Origin: Acidobacteriota bacterium
GTDB lineage: Bacteria; Acidobacteriota; UBA6911; RPQK01; JAJDTT01
Direction of reading: 5' to 3'
NCBI GenBank assembly: GCA_028874215.1
Contig: JAPPLF010000063.1
Span: 1 to 64,000, forward strand
Length of the DNA: 64,000 bases
In this document: positions 16,163 through 24,190 of the stretch, one piece after another
Position numbering within the stretch: position 1 is the first letter of the stretch
How the letters are laid out: each line of letters starts with the position of its first letter
The notes under the pieces: model-generated
What the model was told of the DNA's origin: nothing
Databases searched by the model: none
Seen by the model: only the letters and a program-made list of their open reading frames with translations
Program-made: the position numbers and the translations under genes

Positions 16163-16963
16163 TCAGCGCGCGGTGAATCCTCCGTCCACCGGGAGCAGGA
16201 CGCCGGTGACCCAGCGGGCTTCGTCTGAAGCGAGGTAGACGGCGGCGGCGGCGATGTCTTCCGGTTCGCCCAGCCGTCCCAGCGGATGGTTGCGAATCAT
16301 TTCGGTCCACGCGTCCGGGTCCTTCTTGAGACGGCGAAACATCTCCCGGTTGATGTCGGTGATCACGAAGGAGGGATTGATGGCATTGACGCGGATGTTG
16401 TGCTCGCCGAAATCGACGGCCATTTGCCGGGTCAGGACGGACACGGCTCCCTTGGAGGCTCCGTAGGCCGGCCGGATCGGCAACCCGACCAGTCCGGCCA
16501 CCGAAGACATGTTGACGATGGCGCCCCCGCCCTGGCGGATCATTCCGGGGATCACGGCCCGGCTCATGAGGAAGACGCCTTTGGCATTGACGCGGAGGGT
16601 CTTGTCCCAGTCCTCCTCCCGGGTGTCGAGCACGGTTTCCCGGGACGGGATGACTCCGGCATTGTTGACCAGGATGTCGATGCCCTCCAACAGAGAGCAG
16701 GCCGTGGAAACGATGCGTTCCACCTGGCGCGACGAACCCACGTCACCCGCCACGACGTGAGCTTCCCCGCCCTCTTGGCGAATCGATTCGACGACCCGGT
16801 GCGAAGCCTGCTCCTGGATATCCACGACGGCGACACGCGCCCCCTCCGCGGCGAAACGGCGGGCGATGGCCTCTCCGAGACCGGCGGCGGCGCCGGTGAC
16901 CAACGCCCGCTTCCCCGCCAGCCGTGCCGATGGCAATCGGAGCTTCACGCGGATGTCCTCCAT
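16163..16963 (-). CDS. Short-chain dehydrogenase/reductase
   Basis: 266 residues from the internal ATG. The classical SDR layout is visible: nucleotide-binding TGAAAGLG, the NNAG motif, catalytic Ser in NMSSVAGL, and YGASKG for the Tyr-x3-Lys pair, then a C-terminal PVDGGFTA typical of FabG-like members. Asp in VAVVDIQ after strand 2 suggests NAD preference. An upstream in-frame ATG (16999) adds 12 residues, but the later start places the Rossmann fold at the usual distance. Neighbouring sugar-related genes suggest oxidation of a sugar or polyol, which is inference. Confidence 0.85.
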   Translation of the reverse strand: MEDIRVKLRLPSARLAGKRALVTGAAAGLGEAIARRFAAEGARVAVVDIQEQASHRVVESIRQEGGEAHVVAGDVGSSRQVERIVSTACSLLEGIDILVNNAGVIPSRETVLDTREEDWDKTLRVNAKGVFLMSRAVIPGMIRQGGGAIVNMSSVAGLVGLPIRPAYGASKGAVSVLTRQMAVDFGEHNIRVNAINPSFVITDINREMFRRLKKDPDAWTEMIRNHPLGRLGEPEDIAAAAVYLASDEARWVTGVLLPVDGGFTAR

Positions 16964-17031
16964 CCGGAAGTTGCGCGGCTCGCTTGGCGCCTCATCCAAC
17001 CCACCCTACCAGCATCCATCCTCTGGGGACG

Positions 17032-17760
17032 TCACCGTTTCCAAAAGTCCTCGAAACCGAAGGTCGGCCGCCACCCAAAGACTCGCTTGACCTTCTCATT
17101 GGAAAACTGGCCGTGAGGAAAATCAGCAGAGACGAAGTAGGCTTCGTACCGCGACGGCAACTGTTCCAATGGAACGTCCAGGGCCAAGGGAAACAGGGCC
17201 GCGGCGTCCTTCCAGGTGACGGTGAACGGAACGAACGTGGGCTCGTCGTCCGGGCGCGGCCGAGTGTCCCGGAAGTGGTAGAAGAGGAAGGAGGTGACAT
17301 AGAGATCCTGATTGCGAGTGAAGATCCGGCAGACCTCCTCGGCCAGTCCCTTGGTCAGGGCATACAGGTGAGTTCCCGGCCGGGGCGTGACGTCCGGATG
17401 CATGGCGAAGTCATAGGGTTCGCAGGTGGCGGGTCCCGTGACGGCATAGAAGGGACCGGTCTGGATGAACCGTCGGATCCCGTGCCTGCAGGCCGCCGCC
17501 AACGCATTGTAGGCGCCCCGGGTGTTGACGTCGAAAGCCAGGCGCCGGTCATGCCGCAGCACGGACAGGTTGATGATGGCGTCCATCCCCTCCGCGGCGT
17601 CCGCCACCTGGTCCGATTCGGCGACGTCGACCCGCCGGTACTCGTGGGGCCCTTCGGCGGACTCCTTGACGTCGGTCAGCCTCAGCTCGTGCCGGCCCTC
17701 CAACGCCCGGACCACGTGGGGGCCCAGGTATCCGGCGGCGCCCAGAATCAGGACCTTCAC
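17032..17760 (-). CDS. NAD-dependent epimerase/dehydratase-like protein
   Basis: 242 residues from a GTG start. The extended-SDR Rossmann motif is LILGAAGYLGPHVV at the N-terminus, followed by an Asp-rich VDVAESD segment and NTRGAYNALAAA. The usual Tyr-x3-Lys pair appears as YALTKG, and the C-terminal (R/K)-V-F-G-W-R-P-T ending is typical of nucleotide-sugar epimerases. The GTG start overlaps the stop of the gene at 17757-18431 by four bases (GTGA), so the two are translationally coupled and probably act together on a sugar-like substrate. Confidence 0.75.
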   Translation of the reverse strand: MKVLILGAAGYLGPHVVRALEGRHELRLTDVKESAEGPHEYRRVDVAESDQVADAAEGMDAIINLSVLRHDRRLAFDVNTRGAYNALAAACRHGIRRFIQTGPFYAVTGPATCEPYDFAMHPDVTPRPGTHLYALTKGLAEEVCRIFTRNQDLYVTSFLFYHFRDTRPRPDDEPTFVPFTVTWKDAAALFPLALDVPLEQLPSRYEAYFVSADFPHGQFSNEKVKRVFGWRPTFGFEDFWKR

Positions 17761-18431
17761 GCCGGCCTCCAGGTCGACTTGAATCCCAGGATCCGTTGTG
17801 CCCGTTCCGTACCGTATCGCTGTCCGGGAAGTCCGGACTGGATGTGGAACACCGAATATCCAGGCAACTCCGCCGTCAGCGACCGTCTGACCGCCTCGAC
17901 CGTGTCCTGGACGGTGACCCCGTCGGGGCAGGAATGCTCCGTGTCCCACAGGATCGACCCCAGCCTGAGACAGACGGCCTGGAGTTTTCCCTCCCTCGCG
18001 AACTCGCGGCACACGATCTCTCCCAGGCGGTAGGCGAGAGCCGGCGGTTCCTCGGCCGGCCAGGGCAACCATCTCTCGGTGACCCGGAGACCGGCGGGAT
18101 ACCGGTCCATGATTTCGAGGGAACTCAATTGAACCACGCGGGGAACACCGGCCTCCGACGCCGCCCGGAGCAGGTTGTACAGGCAGCGCGTCTGTCGATC
18201 CAGGCGAAAGGAGACATCCTCTGCAGGGTCGGTCCAGCCGGTCCAGATGATGGCTTCCATTCCCTCGACCAACCGCCGTGTTTCGGTATCGTGGTTCAGA
18301 TTGCAGGGAACGAAAGGGTGACGGCTCCTGACCGGCAGAGTGTCGGTGAGAACGACCCGGTGCCGCACGGCCAGAGCCTGGGACAGATGTTGGACAAGCC
18401 GATTCCTGGCGGTTGTGAACAGCAGCTTCAT
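17757..18431 (-). CDS. NAD(P)-dependent epimerase-like protein, divergent
   Basis: 224 residues from ATG 18431. It resembles the downstream epimerase in layout, ending with RAQRILGFKSTWRP and containing the VVQLSSLEIMDRYP segment, but the N-terminal Gly-rich loop is altered (MKLLFTTARNRLVQHL instead of GxxGxxG) and the Tyr-x3-Lys motif is not clear. It may be a catalytically poor partner of the next gene. The upstream in-frame extension has no ribosome site and low-complexity content. Confidence 0.6.
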   Translation of the reverse strand: MKLLFTTARNRLVQHLSQALAVRHRVVLTDTLPVRSRHPFVPCNLNHDTETRRLVEGMEAIIWTGWTDPAEDVSFRLDRQTRCLYNLLRAASEAGVPRVVQLSSLEIMDRYPAGLRVTERWLPWPAEEPPALAYRLGEIVCREFAREGKLQAVCLRLGSILWDTEHSCPDGVTVQDTVEAVRRSLTAELPGYSVFHIQSGLPGQRYGTERAQRILGFKSTWRPA

Positions 18432-18595
18432 AGGATGATCCAGCCGCCGACGCGAGACCGGCCGGTATCGACTCGAATCGAGCGGCGCCGCCTTCGCTAT
18501 GCCTGAGTTCAAATTACAGGGTTCTCGTTGAATGATCCAGACTGGGGAGTGGGGTGAAGCGGATGTCGCGCTCGAATGGAACGGATCGCCCGCCC

Positions 18596-19585
18596 TCACC
18601 GGGGCCGCGCCGTTTCGGTAGGCGGATCGGTATCTATCCTGGGATACAGCCACGAGTGGGTCATCCCCGGGTGACGCTTGCCGTAGCGGGAAGGCACATC
18701 CTGGGTCCAGTTGCTGGGGATGGTCAGGCAGAACAGCAACAGGCAGGCGAAGACGACTCGCTGGGCGGCCAGAGGCCGCTTCGGGGCCGCGGCCCGGGGG
18801 GCGGGTCCCGGATCACTCCGGAGACGTCCCTGCCTCCGCAGACGGGAGCGATAGAGCAGGATCGCCCCCAGCAGGACCATCAGGATGTTCAGGGTCTGAC
18901 CCGTCCCGATGGGGAGACGGTGGGTCGGATAGTCGCGGAAGATATCGATGACGAACCGGGGAAGCGCATACCAGAAGACGAAGCGGGCCGCGACGGCGCC
19001 GGCGGTCCTGTTGGTCCGTCCGACCCGGAGCAGGTACCCCATCAACAGCAGATTCTTGGCCCCGTCGTAGAGGACGACCGGATGGCGAAAACCCTCCGCG
19101 TCGGGGAACTTCACGCCCCACCAGGCATCGGTGACGCTGCCGACGATCTGGCCGTCGATGAAGTTCCCGATCCGCGCAGTACCCATGAGAAACGCCGCCG
19201 GTATCACCAGAGTGTCGGCAAGGGGCAGGAACGGTTTCCGGTACAGGCGCGCAAAGAGCAGCAGGCTGAGTCCGGCGCCCGACATGACGCCGTGGGTGGC
19301 CATGCCGCCTAGCCAGAAGGCCGGGATCAGACCTGGATTCCGGCTGTAGAAGGGCCATTCGTCGAAAGCGATCTCTACGGCGCGGCCTCCGGCCAGAACC
19401 CCGATGACGATGAACAGGCTCAGGCTCCAGACCTCCCGGTCCGACAACCCCAACTGCCGCTTGGACCGCCGGACCGAGAGGTGCAGATGCAGGAACCCGA
19501 GGGCGAAGCCGAGTCCGTACCACCACAGGTGCACTCCGCCGACGTCGAAGAGGATCGGATCGATCTGGTGGGTGTAGGGTCCCAT
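18596..19585 (-). CDS. lgt: Prolipoprotein diacylglyceryl transferase-like protein
   Basis: 329 residues with about seven membrane segments. The family would transfer diacylglycerol from phosphatidylglycerol to the lipobox cysteine of lipoproteins in the inner membrane. Visible signatures are THGVMSGAG in place of the usual H-G-G-L-I-G loop, MGTARIGNFIDGQIVG for the Lgt signature, and RHPVVLYDGAKN for the H-P-x-Q-L-Y-E segment. Asp replaces Asn in GNFIN, and the C-terminus is extended, so this could be a divergent second Lgt rather than the housekeeping one. It is apart from lnt at 56874. Confidence 0.75.
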   Translation of the reverse strand: MGPYTHQIDPILFDVGGVHLWWYGLGFALGFLHLHLSVRRSKRQLGLSDREVWSLSLFIVIGVLAGGRAVEIAFDEWPFYSRNPGLIPAFWLGGMATHGVMSGAGLSLLLFARLYRKPFLPLADTLVIPAAFLMGTARIGNFIDGQIVGSVTDAWWGVKFPDAEGFRHPVVLYDGAKNLLLMGYLLRVGRTNRTAGAVAARFVFWYALPRFVIDIFRDYPTHRLPIGTGQTLNILMVLLGAILLYRSRLRRQGRLRSDPGPAPRAAAPKRPLAAQRVVFACLLLFCLTIPSNWTQDVPSRYGKRHPGMTHSWLYPRIDTDPPTETARPR

Positions 19586-19749
19586 CTTGGATCGCTTCCG
19601 CGTCAGGGTTCAGTTGGCTGCCCGAAATCGATGAATTGCGGGCCCCGGGAATTGGACAGGCGCAGCCGACTGTCCACCCGAAGGAGCCCACAGCTTCGAT
19701 GACCTGAATTCAACCTCCCGGACGGGAGAGAGTGGAGGCGTGAAGGCGG

Positions 19750-21036
19750 TCAGACTGCGGAACCGGGCGGAATCATGGTCGTGCCTTCGCCACGGCCATA
19801 CGCGTCTTCGCCATGCTCCAGGATATCCAAGCCGGTCCTTTCATCGACTTGAGCCGGCCTCAGGGTCCCAAACAGCGAAATGACCTTCAGAAGCACCCAG
19901 GTGACGACGCCGCAATAGACGATGGTGGCGAGGACGCCCACAGCCTGGATCACGACCTGCATCGCGTTTCCATTCAGCAGGCCATCGGATCCACCCCAGG
20001 CCGCGTGAGCGAAGACTCCGGTCAGCACCGCACCGCTCAATCCACCCATTCCGTGGGCGGCCGCCACGTCCAGGGAATCATCCAATCCGGATCGGGATCG
20101 AAAGAGAATCGCGTAATAGCAGGGGAACGTGGCGATGGCGCCGATGGCAATGGCTCCCATGGGACTGACGAAACCTGCCGCCGGGGTCACGGCCACGAGC
20201 CCGACGACGATACCGGTGGCGGCTCCCACTGCCGTCGCCATCCGGTCCCGGACGGCATCCAGAATCATCCAGACGGTCAACGCGGCGGCTGGAGCCAGCA
20301 GGGTGTTGACGAAGGCCAGAGACGCCGTACCGTCGGCCGCCAGAGCGCTGCCGCCATTGAAGCCGAACCAGCCGAACCAGAGCAGTCCGGCGCCCAGGAG
20401 GACGAACGGCACGTTGTGGGGAATGATCGCCTGCCGCCCGTAGTCGCTCCGGGGTCCCACCTGCCAGGCGGCGACGACGGCCGCCGTTCCCGCCGTGACG
20501 TGGACCACCGTGCCTCCCGCAAAATCCAGGGCACCCATCTCGCCCAGCCATCCGCCGCCCCAGACCCAATGGCAGACCGGGCCGTACACGAGCAGCACCC
20601 AGCCGGCGATGAAGGCCAGATAAGGCCCGAAGCGGATCCGCTCGACCACGGCTCCGGAAATGAGCGCCGCCGTAATGATGGCGAAAGCTCCCTGATACGC
20701 CGCGAAGAGGAGGTGTGGAATGCTGCCGTTGGCTTCCAGGTTCACGCCCTGGAAAAAGAGATGTCCCAAGCCGCCCAACCAGGGTTGCATGCCCTCGCTG
20801 GCCGGGGCGAAGGCCAGGCTGTAACCGGCCAGGACCCAGACCAGGGCGGTCACGCCCAGGGAGGCAAAGCTCATCATCATGGTGTTGAGGATGTTCTTGG
20901 ACCGGACGAGTCCGCCGTAGAAGAAGGCGAGTCCCGGAGTCATGAGGAGGACCAGAGCACAAGAAACCAGCAACCATGCCGTATCCGCAGCCGAGATACT
21001 CGCAGTGGCTGCAGCGGTCATTTCGGTTTCTGCCAT
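19750..21036 (-). CDS. amt: Ammonium transporter, Amt family
   Basis: 428 residues with about 11 membrane segments. The Amt signature DFAGGTVVHVTAGTAAVVAA includes the first pore histidine, and the second pore His is in DVAAAHGMGGLSGA. SALISGAVVER and GFNGGSALAADG segments are typical. It moves ammonium across the inner membrane. No GlnK/PII gene is adjacent, which is less common for bacterial amt. The C-terminal cytoplasmic tail includes LDILEHGEDAY, the conserved region that contacts PII proteins. Confidence 0.92.
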   Translation of the reverse strand: MAETEMTAAATASISAADTAWLLVSCALVLLMTPGLAFFYGGLVRSKNILNTMMMSFASLGVTALVWVLAGYSLAFAPASEGMQPWLGGLGHLFFQGVNLEANGSIPHLLFAAYQGAFAIITAALISGAVVERIRFGPYLAFIAGWVLLVYGPVCHWVWGGGWLGEMGALDFAGGTVVHVTAGTAAVVAAWQVGPRSDYGRQAIIPHNVPFVLLGAGLLWFGWFGFNGGSALAADGTASLAFVNTLLAPAAALTVWMILDAVRDRMATAVGAATGIVVGLVAVTPAAGFVSPMGAIAIGAIATFPCYYAILFRSRSGLDDSLDVAAAHGMGGLSGAVLTGVFAHAAWGGSDGLLNGNAMQVVIQAVGVLATIVYCGVVTWVLLKVISLFGTLRPAQVDERTGLDILEHGEDAYGRGEGTTMIPPGSAV

Positions 21037-21068
21037 GGCCGGTTCCCCTCGCTGTTCAGGACGCTGAT

Positions 21069-22388
21069 CTATGCAGGAGTGATCGTCCGCTTGTCAGGGT
21101 CGAAAATCATCTTGCGGCCGCTCCACAAGGAGTCCGTGGCCATGATGCAGGCGATGGAGTGTCCGTATCCTGCTTCCGGCGGGCAGGAGATTCCATCGAC
21201 GTCGCGGCGGCGGACGCAGTCGAGCCAGTTGGCCATGTGAGGGAAGCGATGGTTCGGCATGGCTCCCGGCTCACCGGCGATATACTCGCCCTGCATCTGC
21301 TTCGCTCCCGGCTTCAGAGCTTCATCGCCGCGAATCCCGTCCCCGGAAACCCGCCAGGGCACTTCGTTGAAGAGCGGCGACTTTTCAAACGAGAGGGTTC
21401 CCTTGGTTCCCTGAAAGATGTAGCCGGTCCCGGCGCCGTTGATCAGGCAGCAGCCGTAGCTGGCCAGGAATTTCTTGTCTCCCGTTCCGTATTCGAAGAC
21501 GGCCTCGGTGGTGTCCGGATTCTCGCGGTAATCCTTGTAGCGGTAGATGCCGCCTTCGGCCCGGGCGCTCAGGGGGTAGGGTTCCCCGGTGAGGTAGTGG
21601 AGAGTGTCGATGTCGTGGCTCATCCACTGGTCGTAGATTCCGCTGGAGAAGTCCTTGAACAGCCGAAAAGACCGGTAGATCCGGGGATCGAAGGGACGAT
21701 CGGGCTTACCCAGCAGAAACTCTTTCCAGTTCAGATCCTCTTCCCGGCACTCGGCCAGTTGCTCCGGGCTGCGGCGCCAACGGTAAGGACTGTATTCGTT
21801 CTCCACCAGACTGACTCGAACCACATCGCCGATGAGTTGGTCCTGCATGATCCGGCGAGCGGCGATGCACTTGGGATGGCTTCTTCCCTGGGTGCCGATC
21901 TGAACCACGGTGCCGGCCTTCCTGCAGGCGTCCAAGGCGTCGTTGGCCTCGGACAGCACGTTGGCCATGGGCTTTTCGCAATAGGCATCCTTTCCCGCTT
22001 CCGCCACCATCTTCAGCATCTTGCCGTGCTGGTGGTCGGCCGTGGCGATGATGACCGCATCGATCCCGTCATCGGCCAGAAGGTCGTCGATATGGTGATA
22101 GAGCGTGGTCTCGCTGCCATAGTGCTCACGGAGGTGATTGGTGGCGATTTTCTGGTTCCGCTTCCAGATTTCGCAGACCGCGGTGACCCGTGCGTTGTAC
22201 GCATCGGCATGTTCCAGGCACTTCCGCAACAAGTACATGCCCCGGCCGCCGGGACCCAGCACCGCCACCTGGAGGGTGTCGTTGAGGCTGCGGCCCCTGG
22301 CCAGGAGGGACCCCGACAGTCCGGTCATGACCGCGCCCGCCCCTGCGGTGGCCCCCATGAAGCTGCGACGATTCAATTCCTTGGTCAT
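21069..22388 (-). CDS. TAT-exported Gfo/Idh/MocA family oxidoreductase
   Basis: 439 residues. A twin-arginine signal NRRSFMGATAG starts the protein, followed by a Rossmann domain with VAVLGPGGRGMYLL and the family motif CEKPMANVLSEAND, whose Lys is the usual catalytic or cofactor-contact residue. The C-terminal alpha/beta domain continues to ITPA. This subfamily is abundant in Acidobacteriota and Planctomycetota and uses tightly bound NAD(P) on sugar-like substrates. It follows the TAT-signal TIM-barrel gene at 22456 by 67 bases, with AGGAGA before the ATG, so the pair probably acts on one substrate outside the cytoplasm. Confidence 0.85.
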   Translation of the reverse strand: MTKELNRRSFMGATAGAGAVMTGLSGSLLARGRSLNDTLQVAVLGPGGRGMYLLRKCLEHADAYNARVTAVCEIWKRNQKIATNHLREHYGSETTLYHHIDDLLADDGIDAVIIATADHQHGKMLKMVAEAGKDAYCEKPMANVLSEANDALDACRKAGTVVQIGTQGRSHPKCIAARRIMQDQLIGDVVRVSLVENEYSPYRWRRSPEQLAECREEDLNWKEFLLGKPDRPFDPRIYRSFRLFKDFSSGIYDQWMSHDIDTLHYLTGEPYPLSARAEGGIYRYKDYRENPDTTEAVFEYGTGDKKFLASYGCCLINGAGTGYIFQGTKGTLSFEKSPLFNEVPWRVSGDGIRGDEALKPGAKQMQGEYIAGEPGAMPNHRFPHMANWLDCVRRRDVDGISCPPEAGYGHSIACIMATDSLWSGRKMIFDPDKRTITPA

Positions 22389-22455
22389 TTCCTGATCTCC
22401 TTACGTATTGGTCACTCCGGACAAGTTCCGCTACCCGGGCCGTCCTCCAGAGGGC

Positions 22456-23430
22456 TCAACCCCTGGAAACACCCGCCTTTTCAAAAGCCCGGGACATCTG
22501 CCGATAACAATACCTGGCTGCCGCCAACGGGTCGTAACCCGGTTTTCTGTGAATCTGTCCACTGACCTCGAGAACGATCGATCCCCGATAACCCTGGGCC
22601 TGAAGTTCTTTGAGATAGCTCACGTAGTCCGTATCGCCATCCCCCGGCAGCAGGAATTGCGTCTTGCCCTGGTCGTTGATCGTCGCGTCCTTGGCATGTG
22701 CGAAGACCGCATGGGAACCAAGCAGGCGAATCGAGTCCACCATGTCGAAATTCATGGCTCTGAAATGACTGTAATCATACGTCACCCGAACCCACGGGCT
22801 GTCGGCCTGCCGCATCAACCAGAGAGCACCATCGGGACTGTGCAGGGCGCTCCCCACGTGCGGCTTGATGGCCAGCAGGATCTCTTGGGAGCGGCCAACC
22901 TCCGCCCATTCCCGGAGCTTCTCGGCCATGGGCTCCTTCGCCTGGTCCCACTCGGAGGTCTTCCCTCCCAGCGTCAAGACCAGTACGGGGCGCCGGTGCC
23001 GCCGCCCGGGGGTCCTCACGTTGAAGGGATAGATGTCGCGCCAGAGTTGCGCCGCCCGTTTGATCCGCTCCAGGTTCTCCCGGTGGGCCTCGGGACCCAC
23101 CAGCAGCCTCAGGTCCTCGTCCAACCCGCTCAGCCCCAGTCCCAACTCACCGAATAGACTGGCCAATTCACGCCGGGCCGACCGGGTGAGAATCTTGGGA
23201 TCGTCCTGCCAACCGGGATAGATGGCCGGCTCCACATCGTCGTACCCCACCTCGCTGGCCATGCGCATGGCGTCCGGCGTGCGGAGGGTTCGATTGTTGT
23301 AGAGACTCCACCCGAGGCCGATGGCCAGTTTCGGTTTGTGCCCGGAAGCGGCGGCCCGACCCGTGGACATCAGCGTCACAGCTCCTGCTGGAATGGACTT
23401 GAGAAACGCTCGCCGGTGGAGCTGGGACAT
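22456..23430 (-). CDS. TAT-exported sugar isomerase/epimerase-like TIM-barrel protein
   Basis: 324 residues from the internal ATG at 23430. The N-terminus HRRAFLKSIPAG is a twin-arginine signal. The body matches the xylose-isomerase-like AP-endonuclease-2 fold, with EVGYDDVEPAIYPGW, VLTLGGKTSEW, VTYDYSHFRAMNF, FAHAKDATIN and GSIVLEVSG supplying the Glu/Asp/His metal ligands of that fold. GAAGGGAAA precedes the start. Likely an isomerase or epimerase of a sugar derivative, paired with the downstream Gfo/Idh protein. The substrate is not evident. Confidence 0.8.
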   Translation of the reverse strand: MSQLHRRAFLKSIPAGAVTLMSTGRAAASGHKPKLAIGLGWSLYNNRTLRTPDAMRMASEVGYDDVEPAIYPGWQDDPKILTRSARRELASLFGELGLGLSGLDEDLRLLVGPEAHRENLERIKRAAQLWRDIYPFNVRTPGRRHRRPVLVLTLGGKTSEWDQAKEPMAEKLREWAEVGRSQEILLAIKPHVGSALHSPDGALWLMRQADSPWVRVTYDYSHFRAMNFDMVDSIRLLGSHAVFAHAKDATINDQGKTQFLLPGDGDTDYVSYLKELQAQGYRGSIVLEVSGQIHRKPGYDPLAAARYCYRQMSRAFEKAGVSRG

Positions 23431-23600
23431 TCCGGATTTCCCTTCAATTCGACGCCGCAAAGTCTAACCTACCACCCCTGATAACACAAACCTCCGAGCC
23501 CCGTCCCAATGGCGTCCCGGATCCGGATTTTTCCTTGCAATTTCCCGCTTGTCCGTTGCTGCACCGGCCACCGGTTGTGGTGTAAACTCACCGGCAGGTC

Positions 23601-23688
23601 GCCGGAGTGGTGGAATTGGCAGACGCGCTGCGTTCAGGACGCAGTGGGCTAGACGCCCGTGGGAGTTCGAGTCTCCCCTCCGGCACCA
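23601..23688 (+). tRNA. tRNA-Leu (anticodon CAG)
   Basis: Acceptor arms GCCGGAG and CTCCGGC pair perfectly, with discriminator A and an encoded CCA at 23686-23688. The anticodon stem CTGCG/CGCAG (23628-23632 and 23640-23644) encloses loop TTCAGGA, giving anticodon CAG at 23635-23637. The long variable arm (GTGGGCTAGACGCCC) and the T-arm GGGAGTTCGAGTCTCCC are as expected for a class II leucine tRNA. It is the only plus-strand gene among the minus-strand genes here. Confidence 0.95.
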
Positions 23689-23727
23689 AATCCATTTTGC
23701 AATGTCGTGGTTTGGGGGCGCGCCTGG

Positions 23728-23745
23728 TGGGCGTCCTTTCGCCCA
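23728..23745. terminator. Short hairpin between tRNA-Leu and the response regulator
   Basis: Six-base arms TGGGCG and CGCCCA around loop TCCTTT, 40 bases after the tRNA and 41 bases beyond the convergent gene's stop. It could serve either direction, but no T-run is present. Confidence 0.3.
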
Positions 23746-23785
23746 TTGTGCCCACAGCGGAGAAGTTGCCGGGAAACGACGCCCT

Positions 23786-24190
23786 TTACTTCGCCTTCGG
23801 AACGAGCCGGTCCAACTTTTCCCGCAGCTCCGTCATGCTGTAAGGCTTGATCACCACCTCCTGCCCCCCCGCAGCCAGGATTTCTTCGGAACTTCCCTCC
23901 ATGGCCGCGGCGCCGATGGCCAGGATCGGAACCCGATCCAGGTTTCCGGCCCGGCGAATCTGACGGATGACCCGGAATCCTCCTCCTCCGGAGATCATCA
24001 TGTCCACGATGATCAAGTCGGGTCTGAAACCCATCAGGTCCGCCAAGGAGGACCGGGGCGAGAACGACTGCGTGCGAAAGCCGAGGCTCTGCAAGACGAA
24101 TTGAATCGAGTAGATGTCGTCGGTCTTCTCTTCGATCACCGCCAACCGTTTCGACTCGACAGTCGGGGCACGCGGACGGCGGCGCCTCAC
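23786..24190 (-). CDS. Single-domain response regulator (CheY-like), atypical
   Basis: 134 residues holding only a receiver domain. The phosphoacceptor is Asp63 in LIIVDMMISGG, the acidic pair is near Glu20-Glu21, and the conserved Lys is Lys115 in VVIKPYS. The conserved Ser/Thr of the switch is replaced by Gly (ILAIGAAA, residue ~93), which should alter the response to phosphorylation. The GTG start overlaps the gatB stop by four bases, so it is translationally coupled to gatB. No kinase or output domain is nearby. Confidence 0.8.
   Translation of the reverse strand: MRRRRPRAPTVESKRLAVIEEKTDDIYSIQFVLQSLGFRTQSFSPRSSLADLMGFRPDLIIVDMMISGGGGFRVIRQIRRAGNLDRVPILAIGAAAMEGSSEEILAAGGQEVVIKPYSMTELREKLDRLVPKAK

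Noticed and set aside
19813-22565. Plus-strand open frames opposite amt and the Gfo/Idh gene
   Set aside because: Antisense shadows with His/Gln/Arg-rich composition and no domains.
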